Origin: Bacteroidales bacterium
Lineage (GTDB): Bacteria > Bacteroidota > Bacteroidia > Bacteroidales > Tenuifilaceae
Length of the DNA: 60,137 bases
Assembly (NCBI GenBank): GCA_013376985.1
Contig: JACABB010000036.1
Location: 1-60,137, forward strand
Direction of reading: 5' to 3'
Within the stretch, counting starts at the first letter, position 1, and every line of letters starts with the position of its first letter. The position numbers were made by a program, and so were the translations under genes. Positions 42,285 to 51,376 of the stretch are shown piece by piece. The notes beneath the pieces were generated by a model that was not told the DNA's origin, did no database searches, and worked only from the letters and a program-made list of their open reading frames with translations.

Positions 42285-42980
42285 ATGGAACAAAAACAAC
42301 TTGAAACCCGCAAACTTATCTTGCAAAATCTTTCCGAAAAATCAGGAATGAAGCAAATCGTATATGACAATACATTTACTACTTTCAACATGATAAAGGA
42401 GGTTCTTCACGAAATGTGTAATGATTATAATTCAGCTTTTAGTGGTATTGATAAAAGGGTAAAACTTGAGTATCATGATCGTGGCAAGTTTGAGGCTGAA
42501 ATTAGAGTTGCGGGTGACATCCTCATTTTTAGTATGCACTCAAATGTTTTTCAATTTGACCGTGATCATAATATTTGGAAACTTTCCTATGTGAAGGAGA
42601 ATTTAAATACGTCCTATTGTGGAACTATTAACATTTATAATTTCCTGCGAGATTCATTTAAGTATAATAGGTTGGATGATTTGGGATATTTAATAGGTAG
42701 AATATTTATAAATAAAGATTATCACTATTTTGTTGAAGGGAAACGCCAGATGGGCTTCCTTTATAATAATTTTGGTTCGGCTACCATCGAAAAAAACTCA
42801 TTGATTAACATTATTCAATCTTCAATACTTTATACTTTAGAATTCGATCTTTTAGTACCTCCTTATGACGTAGTTAAAATCGTTTCTGTAAATCAGATGA
42901 ATGCTAAGATTGAAAATTCTAAGTTGCAAACTGGTAAGCGTTTGGGCTTTAAGTTTAATTCCGATGATGTTCTTGAGTAG
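42285..42980 (+). CDS. 231-aa conserved-looking hypothetical protein
   Basis: I chose ATG 42285 (MEQKQLETRKLILQNLSEKS). No signal peptide, membrane segment or catalytic motif is visible. There is a mixed alpha/beta core (RVKLEYHDRGKFEAEIRVAG, DILIFSMHSNVFQF, YCGTINIYNFLRDSFKYNRL). It is probably a cytoplasmic protein restricted to Bacteroidota. It lies between proS and a metallopeptidase lipoprotein; function unknown. Confidence 0.7.
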   Translation: MEQKQLETRKLILQNLSEKSGMKQIVYDNTFTTFNMIKEVLHEMCNDYNSAFSGIDKRVKLEYHDRGKFEAEIRVAGDILIFSMHSNVFQFDRDHNIWKLSYVKENLNTSYCGTINIYNFLRDSFKYNRLDDLGYLIGRIFINKDYHYFVEGKRQMGFLYNNFGSATIEKNSLINIIQSSILYTLEFDLLVPPYDVVKIVSVNQMNAKIENSKLQTGKRLGFKFNSDDVLE

Positions 42981-43029
42981 ATAAGGAAAATTATTTTTAT
43001 TGATTACAAGTTTTATTAAAGTCAAACGA

Positions 43030-44664
43030 ATGAGAAACAAAGTTTTATTTTCAATAATATTTATGAGTCTACTAATTGCCTCATGTGGAAGAAAGCCGAA
43101 ATTACTAGATAATGTCAATATGCAAAAGAAAGTAGAAGAATTTGTAAAGGTCGATCTTACAACGAATATCAATCACCTTTCAGGAAAAGAAAAGCAAATA
43201 CTTCCCTTACTTTTTGATGCTGCTCAAATAATGGATGAACTCTATTGGCTACAATCTTATGGTAATAAGGAACAACTATTAAACAATATTAACGATCCTT
43301 TTATACGAGATTTTGCTCTGATTAATTATGGTCCATGGGAAAGGCTCAATAATAACCAACCATTTATTGATGGGGTAGGCTTCAAACCTCTTGGTGCAAA
43401 TTTTTATCCAGCCGATATGACAAAAGAGGAGTTTGAATTATTTGATAATAAAGATAAAACTAGCCTTTACTCTATAATTAGAAGAAATTCTGAAGGTAAA
43501 TTGGAGACAATTCCATATCATTTAGCATATAAAGATAAAATTGAGAATGCTGCAAATTTAATTAAGCAGGCTGCAGAATTAGCAGAAGATGAGGGGTTGA
43601 AAAATTATTTGAATTTAAGGGCTAGTGCCTTACTTACAGATGATTATCTTCCGAGCGACTTAGCTTGGATGGATATGAAAACTAATAATATTGACTTTGT
43701 TGTAGGGCCAATAGAAAATTATGAAGATGCATTATACAATTATAAAGCAGCCTATGAGTCATTTATTCTAATTAAGGATATTGATTGGAGTCAAAAACTT
43801 GCTCGTTTTGCTAAATTACTTCCCACGCTTCAGCAAAGTTTACCAGTTGAACCTCTTTTTAAAAAAGAGGTGCCTGGCTCTGACTCTGATTTAGGTGTAT
43901 ATGATGTTGTATTCTATGCTGGCGATTGCAATGCAGGTAGTAAAACTATTGCGATTAATTTGCCAAACAACCCTCAAGTTCATTTAGAAAAAGGTAGTCG
44001 TAAGTTGCAGTTAAAGAATGCAATGAAGTATAAATTTGATAAAATACTTTTACCAATAGGTAATTTACTAATAGATCCCTCACAACGTAAACATATTAAA
44101 TTCGATGCGTTTTTTGAAAATGTTATGTTTCATGAGGTGGCTCATGGCCTTGGAATTAAACATCTTGTAAATGGAAAAGGAACCGTTCATGAAGCCTTAA
44201 AAGAAAAGTATAGTATCGTAGAAGAGGGAAAGGCTGATATACTCGGATTATTCATGGTGAAAAAGCTTGCTGAAATGAAGGAGCTTACAGATAAAGATTT
44301 AATGGATAATTATGTAACCTTTATGGCTGGAATTTTCAGATCGATGCGGTTTGGAGCAGCATCGGTTCATGGAACTGCAAATATGGTTTGTTTCTACTAT
44401 TTTCAGGATAAAGGAGCATTTGTTCGTAATCCCAAAGATGGAACATATATGGTTAATTTTGATAAAATGACTGATGCAATGAATGGGTTAGCAAAAGATA
44501 TTTTAACTCTTCAGGGCAATGGCGATTATACAAATGTTGTAAAACTTTTAGAGGCTAAAGGGTTTGTTAGAGATGAGTTACAATCAGATCTTAATAGGGT
44601 TTCAAATGCAAATATACCTAAAGATATTGTTTTCAATCAAGGGAAGAAGATACTTGGATTATAG
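43030..44664 (+). CDS. zinc metallopeptidase-like lipoprotein (M49/DPP III-like)
   Basis: The 544-aa protein starts at MRNKVLFSIIFMSLLIASCG, a lipoprotein signal with Cys at position 19. The zinc motif is HEVAHGLGIKH, with a downstream EEGKADILGLF that supplies the third ligand. This arrangement resembles the Bacteroidota relatives of dipeptidyl peptidase III, which carry HExxH-type rather than HExxGH-type motifs. It would clip dipeptides in the periplasm. Substrate and exact family are uncertain. Confidence 0.75.
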   Translation: MRNKVLFSIIFMSLLIASCGRKPKLLDNVNMQKKVEEFVKVDLTTNINHLSGKEKQILPLLFDAAQIMDELYWLQSYGNKEQLLNNINDPFIRDFALINYGPWERLNNNQPFIDGVGFKPLGANFYPADMTKEEFELFDNKDKTSLYSIIRRNSEGKLETIPYHLAYKDKIENAANLIKQAAELAEDEGLKNYLNLRASALLTDDYLPSDLAWMDMKTNNIDFVVGPIENYEDALYNYKAAYESFILIKDIDWSQKLARFAKLLPTLQQSLPVEPLFKKEVPGSDSDLGVYDVVFYAGDCNAGSKTIAINLPNNPQVHLEKGSRKLQLKNAMKYKFDKILLPIGNLLIDPSQRKHIKFDAFFENVMFHEVAHGLGIKHLVNGKGTVHEALKEKYSIVEEGKADILGLFMVKKLAEMKELTDKDLMDNYVTFMAGIFRSMRFGAASVHGTANMVCFYYFQDKGAFVRNPKDGTYMVNFDKMTDAMNGLAKDILTLQGNGDYTNVVKLLEAKGFVRDELQSDLNRVSNANIPKDIVFNQGKKILGL

Positions 44665-44756
44665 TGTATTTAAAGGAATTATTTGGAAACTTTTTAATCA
44701 TTATTTACCTTTAGCGGAAATCAGGATAATAATTTAACTCTCAAAAACATACGTCA

Positions 44757-45335
44757 ATGAACCTAACTTTTAACTTTATCAAATCTATTTCCAATATTTA
44801 TGATGAAATGATTGAAAATGGATTTTCTTTGGTTTACTTAGGCGAGTTTAGCCATGAAATTACTAAAATGTTCACATCCATGGCTGAGTCTGATATGGAG
44901 AAAAATAGCGAGGAAAGATCTGTTCAAAGAAAAGTCTACCATGTAATGGTTGAAACCTTACAGAATATGAATAAGCATTCTGATGAGATTAAAGAGAGGA
45001 ACATTGGTAATGGCCTTTTTATTATTGGCAAGAAACATGATACTTATTATGTAATCACATCGAACAAAGTGGCTAAAAACCATAAAGATCATTTAGAAAG
45101 TGCTTTAATATCTGTTAATAACGCTTCGCCCCAGGAATTAAAAGAGATGTATAAAAGGCAAATTAAGGAGGGCAGTTTATCTAATAAAGGTGGAGCTGGC
45201 CTAGGTCTTATTGACATAGCTCGTAAAACAGGAGAGACTCTAAATTATCAATTCTTGCAACTTGATGACGATAACTACTTCTTTATCTTAAAAGTTGAAA
45301 TTAATTCAAAAAAATTCTCTAAAGATGTTGTTTAA
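44757..45335 (+). CDS. SiaB-like (DUF6272) protein kinase-related protein
   Basis: The 192-aa protein resembles the SiaB family: SVQRKVYHVMVETLQNMNKH (ATPase N-box with the His/Asn pair), then IGNGLFIIGKKHDTYYVITS, then LSNKGGAGLGLIDIARKTG (G-box). These histidine-kinase-type ATPase folds phosphorylate or control anti-sigma antagonists in partner-switching systems. No partner gene is adjacent. It ends 32 nt before the next gene. Confidence 0.75.
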   Translation: MNLTFNFIKSISNIYDEMIENGFSLVYLGEFSHEITKMFTSMAESDMEKNSEERSVQRKVYHVMVETLQNMNKHSDEIKERNIGNGLFIIGKKHDTYYVITSNKVAKNHKDHLESALISVNNASPQELKEMYKRQIKEGSLSNKGGAGLGLIDIARKTGETLNYQFLQLDDDNYFFILKVEINSKKFSKDVV

Positions 45336-45367
45336 CCCGTTATTTGTAGGTGTGGTTAAAGTTAAAA

Positions 45368-47314
45368 ATGAATAATCTTAATATTTCTTTTTTAATTAAA
45401 GTGATAGCCATCTTTATTTTTATGAGGATGGTTTTTTTTCAGTTTAATAACTTGATTGCTGTAAATGACTCTACTTATAAATATAAGTATATTAAACCAA
45501 TATGCTTAAAAGTATTATTAAAACAAGATACATTAAATAAAAAAATACTGATAACAAACTCAATTGTAAAAAAAGATTCAGTTATTACTATTTATACCAG
45601 ACTAGAGAATAATTCACAGAAAAATTATGCTACACGAAAATTATATGGTCTATTTTTTCGAAAGCAAAGTACCGATGATGCAAATGAATTAGCAAACAAA
45701 ACAGATGCAACTGAAAAATTTGCTTCATTTGCAGGAAAGCAAATTAACAAAATTGATTTAATTAGGCTCGAAGCTTTTGGGCAATCTGTATTTGATTCAA
45801 CAATTAAACCTACTACTTGGATTGAGAACAAAGTTAATAATTTGCATATTAGTACAGCTAATTTTATTATTAAAAATCAGCTATTGTTTAAAGAAGGCGA
45901 TTTACTAAATCCAGTTGATTTCACAGAAACAGAGCAGCTAATTCGTAATCTTAATTATATTGAAGATGTGAATATTAAAGTTGAACCTGCTGACGATTCC
46001 ACAAAAGTAAATATTAGAGTAATAACCAAAGATGCATGGTCTATAGGAATAGATGCGAGATTGAACAATACTCACTCAAGCCAAATTCAAATTTATGATA
46101 AAAATTTAGGTGGATTAGGCTTTGGGTTGAGTGGATATTTATTTTACGATACAAAGAATCCAAGTAAATGGGGCCATAAAGGGGAATTAAGTTTGTCAAA
46201 TATTGGAGGTTCGTTCATTCAAAGTAATATCTGGTTTCGCGAAGGGCAAGGTTTTGATACATATGCACTATCATTTACAAGAGATTTTTATGCCTCAAAA
46301 GCTCTTTATGGGGGGGGCGTTGGTGTAATTAGCAGTATTGAGCCTTATAGCTATTTGAATATTGATTCAACTAGTTCTATTAGCTATAGTGGTTATGATT
46401 ATTGGCTTGCAAGATCATTTCATGTTAGCCGGAAAGATTTGTTAAAAGCTCCGCATAACTTTGTTATTGCTTATAGATATTTAAGCACTTATTATAGCAA
46501 ACGCCCAAATGTATCAATAAGTACAAATTATTTATTTCAAAATAAGAAATATTACATTGTTGGATTAAGTTTGGCTCAACAGGATTTACATAAAGCAAAC
46601 CTAATCTATTCTTTTGGGGCAACGGAGGATATTCCTACCGGTTTTAAAATTCAATTTACCGCAGGATATGAAAAAGGAGAATTTCAAGATAGATATTATT
46701 TGGGAAATGAATTTTCGGCAGCAGAAGTTGGCCCATGGGGCTATCTCTTCTCATCTGTAAGAGGGGGAGGATTTTTGAATTCGGCCAAGAAAACACAGCA
46801 AATTACAACAAATCTTCAGACTATTTATTTTTCTAACCTTATCAAAATCAAAAATATTAAGTTTAGACAGTTCGTTAGCGTAGATTATACCAGAGGATTA
46901 AGTCGTTTTGATGGAGAGGGGGAAAAAATATTTTTAAATGAGAATTATGGTATTAGAGGATTAAATAGTCGCCAAATGAGCGGAACATCTCGACTTGTTT
47001 TTAATATTGAGACAGTTGCTTTTAGCCCTCTTTATGTTTTTGGATTTCGTTTTGCATATTTTGCTTTTTGCGATGTTGGTTTTATTGGTTCTGCTGATGA
47101 TTATATTACTGAAAATCAATCATACACTGGGTTCGGTTTAGGTGTAAGAATTAGAAATGAAAATTTAGTGCTAAACACGATACAAATTCGATTAGGTTAT
47201 TATCCCAAACTACCTGCTAATCCGGATGTCTCGTATTGGCTAATAAATGGACAGCAGAGAACAAGATTTCAGAATTTCAGAGCAAATGAACCCAGCATAG
47301 TTCCCTTTCAGTAA
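45368..47314 (+). CDS. BamA/Omp85-family outer-membrane protein with POTRA
   Basis: The 648-aa protein has an N-terminal hydrophobic segment (FLIKVIAIFIFMRMVFFQF), a basic low-complexity linker, and one POTRA-like repeat at about 180-235 (FIIKNQLLFKEGDLLNPVDF, IRNLNYIEDVNIKVEPADDS, then VNIRVITKDAWSIG). A 16-strand-type barrel follows. The hallmark loop appears as YGIRGLNSRQMSGTSRLVFN, with the Arg-Gly pair. Such proteins insert or export other outer-membrane proteins; with a single POTRA it is an accessory member rather than BamA itself. Confidence 0.82.
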   Translation: MNNLNISFLIKVIAIFIFMRMVFFQFNNLIAVNDSTYKYKYIKPICLKVLLKQDTLNKKILITNSIVKKDSVITIYTRLENNSQKNYATRKLYGLFFRKQSTDDANELANKTDATEKFASFAGKQINKIDLIRLEAFGQSVFDSTIKPTTWIENKVNNLHISTANFIIKNQLLFKEGDLLNPVDFTETEQLIRNLNYIEDVNIKVEPADDSTKVNIRVITKDAWSIGIDARLNNTHSSQIQIYDKNLGGLGFGLSGYLFYDTKNPSKWGHKGELSLSNIGGSFIQSNIWFREGQGFDTYALSFTRDFYASKALYGGGVGVISSIEPYSYLNIDSTSSISYSGYDYWLARSFHVSRKDLLKAPHNFVIAYRYLSTYYSKRPNVSISTNYLFQNKKYYIVGLSLAQQDLHKANLIYSFGATEDIPTGFKIQFTAGYEKGEFQDRYYLGNEFSAAEVGPWGYLFSSVRGGGFLNSAKKTQQITTNLQTIYFSNLIKIKNIKFRQFVSVDYTRGLSRFDGEGEKIFLNENYGIRGLNSRQMSGTSRLVFNIETVAFSPLYVFGFRFAYFAFCDVGFIGSADDYITENQSYTGFGLGVRIRNENLVLNTIQIRLGYYPKLPANPDVSYWLINGQQRTRFQNFRANEPSIVPFQ

Positions 47315-47404
47315 ACTTTTATTAGTCTCTTCTTAAATTGCGTGTGAACAAAAAAAAGAGAAGTACGTTTACCTGTTATTGTATAACTAAAATTTAAAAA
47401 AAAT

Positions 47405-48037
47405 ATGGCTGTATTAGTTGGTAAAAAAGCTCCAAACTTTAGTTCAAAAGCAGTTGTTAACGGGAGTGAAATCGTTAATAATTTTTCGTTAGATCAGTAT
47501 CTAAACAAAAAATATGTAGTTTTTTTCTTTTATCCTGCCGATTTCACCTTTGTTTGCCCTACTGAATTATTGGCATTTCAAGAGCAATTGGAAGAGTTTG
47601 CAAAAAGAGACACTGCTGTAGTGGCTTGTTCCGTTGATTCTGAATTTTCTCATTGGAAGTGGTTGCAGACCCCTTTGGCTGAAGGTGGTATAAAAGGAGT
47701 GACATATCCTCTAGTTTCCGATTTATCTAAAACAATATCCGAAAATTATGATGTTTTAGCAGGGGACTATGAGTATGGTGAAAATGGGGAAGTTTCCTTT
47801 AATGGAATACCTCAATCTTTCAGGGGATTGTTTTTAATAGATAAACATGGTATGGTTCGACATCAGTTGGTAAATGATATGCCATTAGGCAGAAGCATTG
47901 ATGAGGCATTAAGGATGGTTGATGCATTACAATTCTTTGAACAGAATGGCGAGGTTTGCCCTGCAAATTGGAAGAAAGGAGATAAGGCTATGAAGCCTAC
48001 ACAGGATGGTGTTTCCAAGTATCTTTCATCAAAGTGA
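47405..48037 (+). CDS. 2-Cys peroxiredoxin (AhpC/Prx1-type)
   Basis: The 210-aa peroxidase has the peroxidatic Cys in PADFTFVCPTEL and the resolving Cys in NGEVCPANWKKGDKAMKPT. Active-site Thr and Arg are seen, and the C-terminal SKYLSSK helix completes the length. It detoxifies H2O2 and alkyl peroxides in the cytoplasm. It is a single gene with its own terminator, and no ahpF is adjacent. It may back up the broken Prx6-like gene at 353. Confidence 0.95.
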   Translation: MAVLVGKKAPNFSSKAVVNGSEIVNNFSLDQYLNKKYVVFFFYPADFTFVCPTELLAFQEQLEEFAKRDTAVVACSVDSEFSHWKWLQTPLAEGGIKGVTYPLVSDLSKTISENYDVLAGDYEYGENGEVSFNGIPQSFRGLFLIDKHGMVRHQLVNDMPLGRSIDEALRMVDALQFFEQNGEVCPANWKKGDKAMKPTQDGVSKYLSSK

Positions 48038-48058
48038 TAACTTGTTACCGAGGTTGAT

Positions 48059-48092
48059 AAAAGCCGTGGTATAATACTACGGCTTTTCTTTT
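48059..48092 (+). terminator. terminator after peroxiredoxin
   Basis: AAAAGCCGTGGT (48059-48070) and ACTACGGCTTTT (48076-48087) form a 12-bp stem with one wobble, then a T-rich tail. Confidence 0.85.
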
Positions 48093-48122
48093 ATAAAAAT
48101 GGTGTATATATCCTCAAAATAT

Positions 48123-48130
48123 TATATTTG
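48123..48130 (+). promoter_or_regulatory. pabB -7 box TATATTTG, nearly leaderless
   Basis: TATATTTG ends only 5 nt before the ATG at 48136. If the transcript starts the usual few bases downstream of the box, the mRNA would begin at or next to the start codon. Confidence 0.55.
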
Positions 48131-48135
48131 TAATT

Positions 48136-49461
48136 ATGAGGACTACCATTAAATATCATCTAAATTATCCCGAACGATTTGCTGATAATCTAACTCGATA
48201 TATTCAGTCTTTGGATAATGGAATAATTCTTAGGAGTAATAGTTATTTTCAGTTAAGCAATAAAAATACAGTACGCAGCAGTTACGATTTTTTGGCTGGG
48301 TTATCTTCTATATCAACTTGCGTACCACAAAGCAATAAACTTAATACTTTAAAATCGCTATACGATAATAAAGATTGGCTTTTCGGATATATTGGATACG
48401 ATATAAAGAATGAGTTAGAGGAGCTTGTTTCCGAAAATTTTGATGGACTTGGTTTTAGTGAAATTTTCTTTTTCCAGCCAAGAATAGTAATGTTAGACAA
48501 TGAGGATACTTTAGTTGTAAAATTCTTTCCTGAATACGATTCTGTCGAAGATATCGAGAGATTAGTTTTAAAACTCGATAATGCTGATGAAATCCCTGAC
48601 TTTATTAGTAGTGTAAATACCTTTAAGAGTCGATTTTCTAAATCGGAGTACATAAAAACTGTTGAAAAGGTAAAAGAGCATATTCAACGAGGGGATATTT
48701 ATGAGATGAATTTATGCCAAGAATTTTATAACGAAAATTCTGAAATTGATCCTGCTGAAACTTTTATTGCATTAAACCGATTTTCACCCACCCCCTTTGC
48801 ATCATTTTTGAAGGCTAACAATAGGTATGTTATTTCTGCTACCCCAGAACGTTTTTTAAGAAAATCGGGAGATAAAATAATAAGCCAACCTATTAAGGGA
48901 ACAATTGCACGCAGCATTGATCCTGAAGAGGATGAGAGTATAAAGATTAAACTTCAGAACGATCCTAAAGAGCGCGCAGAAAACATTATGATTGTCGACC
49001 TTGTTCGAAACGATCTTTCAAAGGTTGCTGAAATAGGCACGGTTAACGTTGATGAGCTATGTGGCGTTTACCCATTTCGACAACTATATCAAATGGTCTC
49101 AACGATTTCATGCAAAATCAAAAAGGATCATGATTTTATTGATGTGATTAAGGCTACTTTCCCGATGGGTTCAATGACAGGTGCTCCAAAGATCAGAGCA
49201 ATGCAATTAATTGAGCATTTTGAAAAAACAAAAAGAGGATTATACTCTGGCTCCATTGGTTATATCTCGCCCGATCATGATTTTGACCTTAATGTTGTGA
49301 TTCGCAGTTTACTTTACAATAGTGACACAAAATACCTTTCGTTTACTGTAGGAGGTGCAATTACCATCCACTCGGATTCCGAAATGGAATATCAGGAGTG
49401 TATGTTAAAAGCAAAAGCAATTCTTTCAACGCTAAAAGCAACAATTGTAGATGCAGAGTAA
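48136..49461 (+). CDS. pabB: aminodeoxychorismate synthase component I-type enzyme
   Basis: The 441-aa chorismate-binding enzyme has SEYIKTVEKVKEHIQRGDIY, PTPFASFLKANNRYVISATP, KIISQPIKGTIARS, IMIVDLVRNDLSKVAE and PMGSMTGAPKIRAMQLIE. The PIKGT with Lys is typical of PabB and relatives. It would make 4-amino-4-deoxychorismate for folate. Anthranilate synthase I is the alternative, but no trp genes or glutamine amidotransferase lie beside it. It overlaps tilS by 11 nt. Confidence 0.87.
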   Translation: MRTTIKYHLNYPERFADNLTRYIQSLDNGIILRSNSYFQLSNKNTVRSSYDFLAGLSSISTCVPQSNKLNTLKSLYDNKDWLFGYIGYDIKNELEELVSENFDGLGFSEIFFFQPRIVMLDNEDTLVVKFFPEYDSVEDIERLVLKLDNADEIPDFISSVNTFKSRFSKSEYIKTVEKVKEHIQRGDIYEMNLCQEFYNENSEIDPAETFIALNRFSPTPFASFLKANNRYVISATPERFLRKSGDKIISQPIKGTIARSIDPEEDESIKIKLQNDPKERAENIMIVDLVRNDLSKVAEIGTVNVDELCGVYPFRQLYQMVSTISCKIKKDHDFIDVIKATFPMGSMTGAPKIRAMQLIEHFEKTKRGLYSGSIGYISPDHDFDLNVVIRSLLYNSDTKYLSFTVGGAITIHSDSEMEYQECMLKAKAILSTLKATIVDAE

Positions 49462-50773
49462 GTTTATTGATTTTATTCGCAAAAATAACCTTGTATCCGA
49501 AAAAGATAGAATTTTACTTGGGGTAAGTGGTGGAATTGACTCTATGGTGATGCTTAACCTTTTTCACAAATCTGGATTTGACGTTTCTGTTGCACATTGT
49601 AATTTTTCTTTAAGGGGTGAAGAATCGGATGGTGATGAACAGCTCGTATTTCATGAATGCGAAATAAATGGGATTAAACTTCATCGGGTAAAGTTTGAAA
49701 CGGAGCTGTATGCTGCAAAGAACAAACTTTCAATTCAAGTTGCAGCCAGAAACCTTAGATATGAATGGTTCAATAGTATTTACAAGGATTACGGGTATAA
49801 TCTAATTGCCATAGCCCATAATCGTGATGATGTTGCTGAAACAGTAATTATAAACCTTACACGTGGTACAGGTATTAAAGGTTTAGGTGGGATAAAGGCC
49901 AAGCAGGGTGCGATTATTCGACCTTTACTATTTGCTGGAAGGGATGAAATAGTGCGATATGCTACATTAAATAATATTAGATTTCGTGAGGATTCAAGTA
50001 ATGCTTCCGTAAAATATGCTCGTAATCGAATTAGGCATAATATAATTCCAGAGCTTGAGAAGCTAAATCCCTCCGCAAAGGCTTCAATTGCATCAACAGC
50101 ATTACATGTACAAGAAGCATGGCATTTGGTTGATAGCTACCTTAACCAATTAAAGCAAAGATTAGTAAAGAACGAAGGCGATAAAAAACTCATATCAATT
50201 CAAGAACTTAAGAATGAACCATATTCTAAACTATTTCTTTTGGAAGAATTGAGTGAATTTGGGTTCACTCCCGATACTATTGAGCAAATCAACGAATCAA
50301 TCAACAGTCAATCTGGAAAGGTTTTTTATTCATCAAAATATCAATTATTGCGCGATAGAGAGTTTTTCATACTCTCAGAAAGAAAAGAATCGGATTTTTC
50401 AATTGTCAAAATCGATAGCGATTGCGCTTCAATTGATTTTCCAATAAAATTGAATTTTAGAATAGTAGATAACTCAAAATCCTTCAAAATTCCTTGTGAA
50501 AGTAGTATTGCAGTATTAGATTTTGATAAACTTAAATTTCCGCTAATACTTCGCCCATGGCAACCTGGTGATAAGTTTATGCCTTTGGGCATGGATAAAT
50601 TTAAAAAGGTAAGTGATTTTTTAATTGATCAAAAGGTTTCTTTGCTTGATAAAGAGAATATCCATGTTTTAGAATCTGGAAATGATATCGTTTGGGTGGT
50701 TGGAGAAAGATTGGATGATCGATTTAAAATTTCATCTCAAACTAAAAAAATTTGGTCGGCTTCATTAACTTAA
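49451..50773 (+). CDS. tilS: tRNA(Ile)-lysidine synthase
   Basis: The 440-aa enzyme changes C34 to lysidine in tRNA-Ile(CAU), so that it reads AUA. PP-loop motif LLGVSGGIDSMVML (about 22-35), then HCNFSLRGEESDGDEQ, IAIAHNRDDVAETVIINLTR, and the HNIIPELEKLNP segment. The C-terminal TilS domain has LRPWQPGDKFMPLGMDKFKK and VWVVGERLDDRFKI. The length is normal. Translationally coupled to pabB. Confidence 0.96.
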   Translation: MQSKFIDFIRKNNLVSEKDRILLGVSGGIDSMVMLNLFHKSGFDVSVAHCNFSLRGEESDGDEQLVFHECEINGIKLHRVKFETELYAAKNKLSIQVAARNLRYEWFNSIYKDYGYNLIAIAHNRDDVAETVIINLTRGTGIKGLGGIKAKQGAIIRPLLFAGRDEIVRYATLNNIRFREDSSNASVKYARNRIRHNIIPELEKLNPSAKASIASTALHVQEAWHLVDSYLNQLKQRLVKNEGDKKLISIQELKNEPYSKLFLLEELSEFGFTPDTIEQINESINSQSGKVFYSSKYQLLRDREFFILSERKESDFSIVKIDSDCASIDFPIKLNFRIVDNSKSFKIPCESSIAVLDFDKLKFPLILRPWQPGDKFMPLGMDKFKKVSDFLIDQKVSLLDKENIHVLESGNDIVWVVGERLDDRFKISSQTKKIWSASLT

Positions 50774-51057
50774 AAGGGTAATATTTTCACTCATTTAAAA
50801 TCATAGGACTTCTAACTTTCATCAATTTTGCGCAGTTCAAACTATCGCTTACTTTTCTGGTTTTAATTCAGGTAATTCGCTATACTAAGATGGTATCTAT
50901 ATAAAACTCATCATGTAATAGTAAACTTTACGCAACATCAGGAGTGGGTATCCGATATCCAAATGGCTAAACACATATTGAAGCAAATCAAATATTTAAT
51001 GTATTCTAAGAGGGTAAAATGATGAAGATTAAGTGTGTTCTTTTCATTTTTTTTGTT
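50774..51057. other. intergenic stretch before the RiPP precursor
   Basis: No gene or repeat seen in about 285 bases. It separates housekeeping genes from the peptide locus and should contain the upstream part of its promoter. Confidence 0.4.
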
Positions 51058-51065
51058 TAATTTTG
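51058..51065 (+). promoter_or_regulatory. RiPP precursor promoter -7 box
   Basis: TAATTTTG matches TAnnTTTG and lies 36 nt upstream of the precursor ATG. The -33 region is poly-T with no clear TTTG at the right distance. Confidence 0.55.
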
Positions 51066-51101
51066 AAATGACAATCTATTCACTAATTAAAATTCACCTA
51101 T

Positions 51102-51314
51102 ATGAAAAAAAGAGAATTTGTAAGACTGTCTCAGGCAAATCTTCCTCTTGATGAACTAAAGTTGGAAGATAATGAGATGCTTGCAGTTAAAGGAGGTTTA
51201 ATGAAAGACCCTTCATCTGGAAGCAATTGTAATTGTGAATGTTCAGGTGGAACACCAGGGAGTGGTGAAAATTGTAATTGCTCTTGTGGTGGTGGTGGCG
51301 AACTTGAGTGTTAA
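51102..51314 (+). CDS. GG-leader RiPP precursor with repeated CxCxC core
   Basis: The 70-aa precursor has a leader MKKREFVRLSQANLPLDELK ending in the double-glycine site AVKGG (Gly31-Gly32). This is the layout of Bacteroidota GG-leader natural-product precursors that are substrates of radical SAM/SPASM enzymes. The core has seven Cys at 43, 45, 47, 58, 60, 62 and 70, arranged as two N-C-N-C-x-C blocks (NCNCECSGG and NCNCSCGGG) and a final C-terminal Cys. It is rich in Gly, Ser and Asn. The modifying enzyme is encoded next, after a hairpin that could raise the peptide-to-enzyme ratio. A thioether product is likely by analogy; the structure is unknown. Confidence 0.85.
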   Translation: MKKREFVRLSQANLPLDELKLEDNEMLAVKGGLMKDPSSGSNCNCECSGGTPGSGENCNCSCGGGGELEC

Positions 51315-51319
51315 TCTTT

Positions 51320-51355
51320 ATGAAGTTCCGAGCGAAAGTTCGGGACTTCATTTTT
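51320..51355 (+). terminator. attenuator-type hairpin between precursor and radical SAM gene
   Basis: ATGAAGTTCCGA (51320-51331) and TCGGGACTTCAT (51340-51351) form a 12-bp stem with one wobble, an 8-nt loop and a T5 tail. It lies 5 nt after the precursor stop and 25 nt before the enzyme gene, so only a fraction of transcripts should extend into the enzyme. Confidence 0.85.
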
Positions 51356-51376
51356 CAACTTCTTTAAATTAATCTT

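Noticed and set aside
51002-51101. A -33/-7 pair with perfect consensus before the RiPP precursor
   Set aside because: Only the -7 box is convincing; the upstream region is poly-T and no TTTG at the expected distance was found, so I did not call a full promoter.
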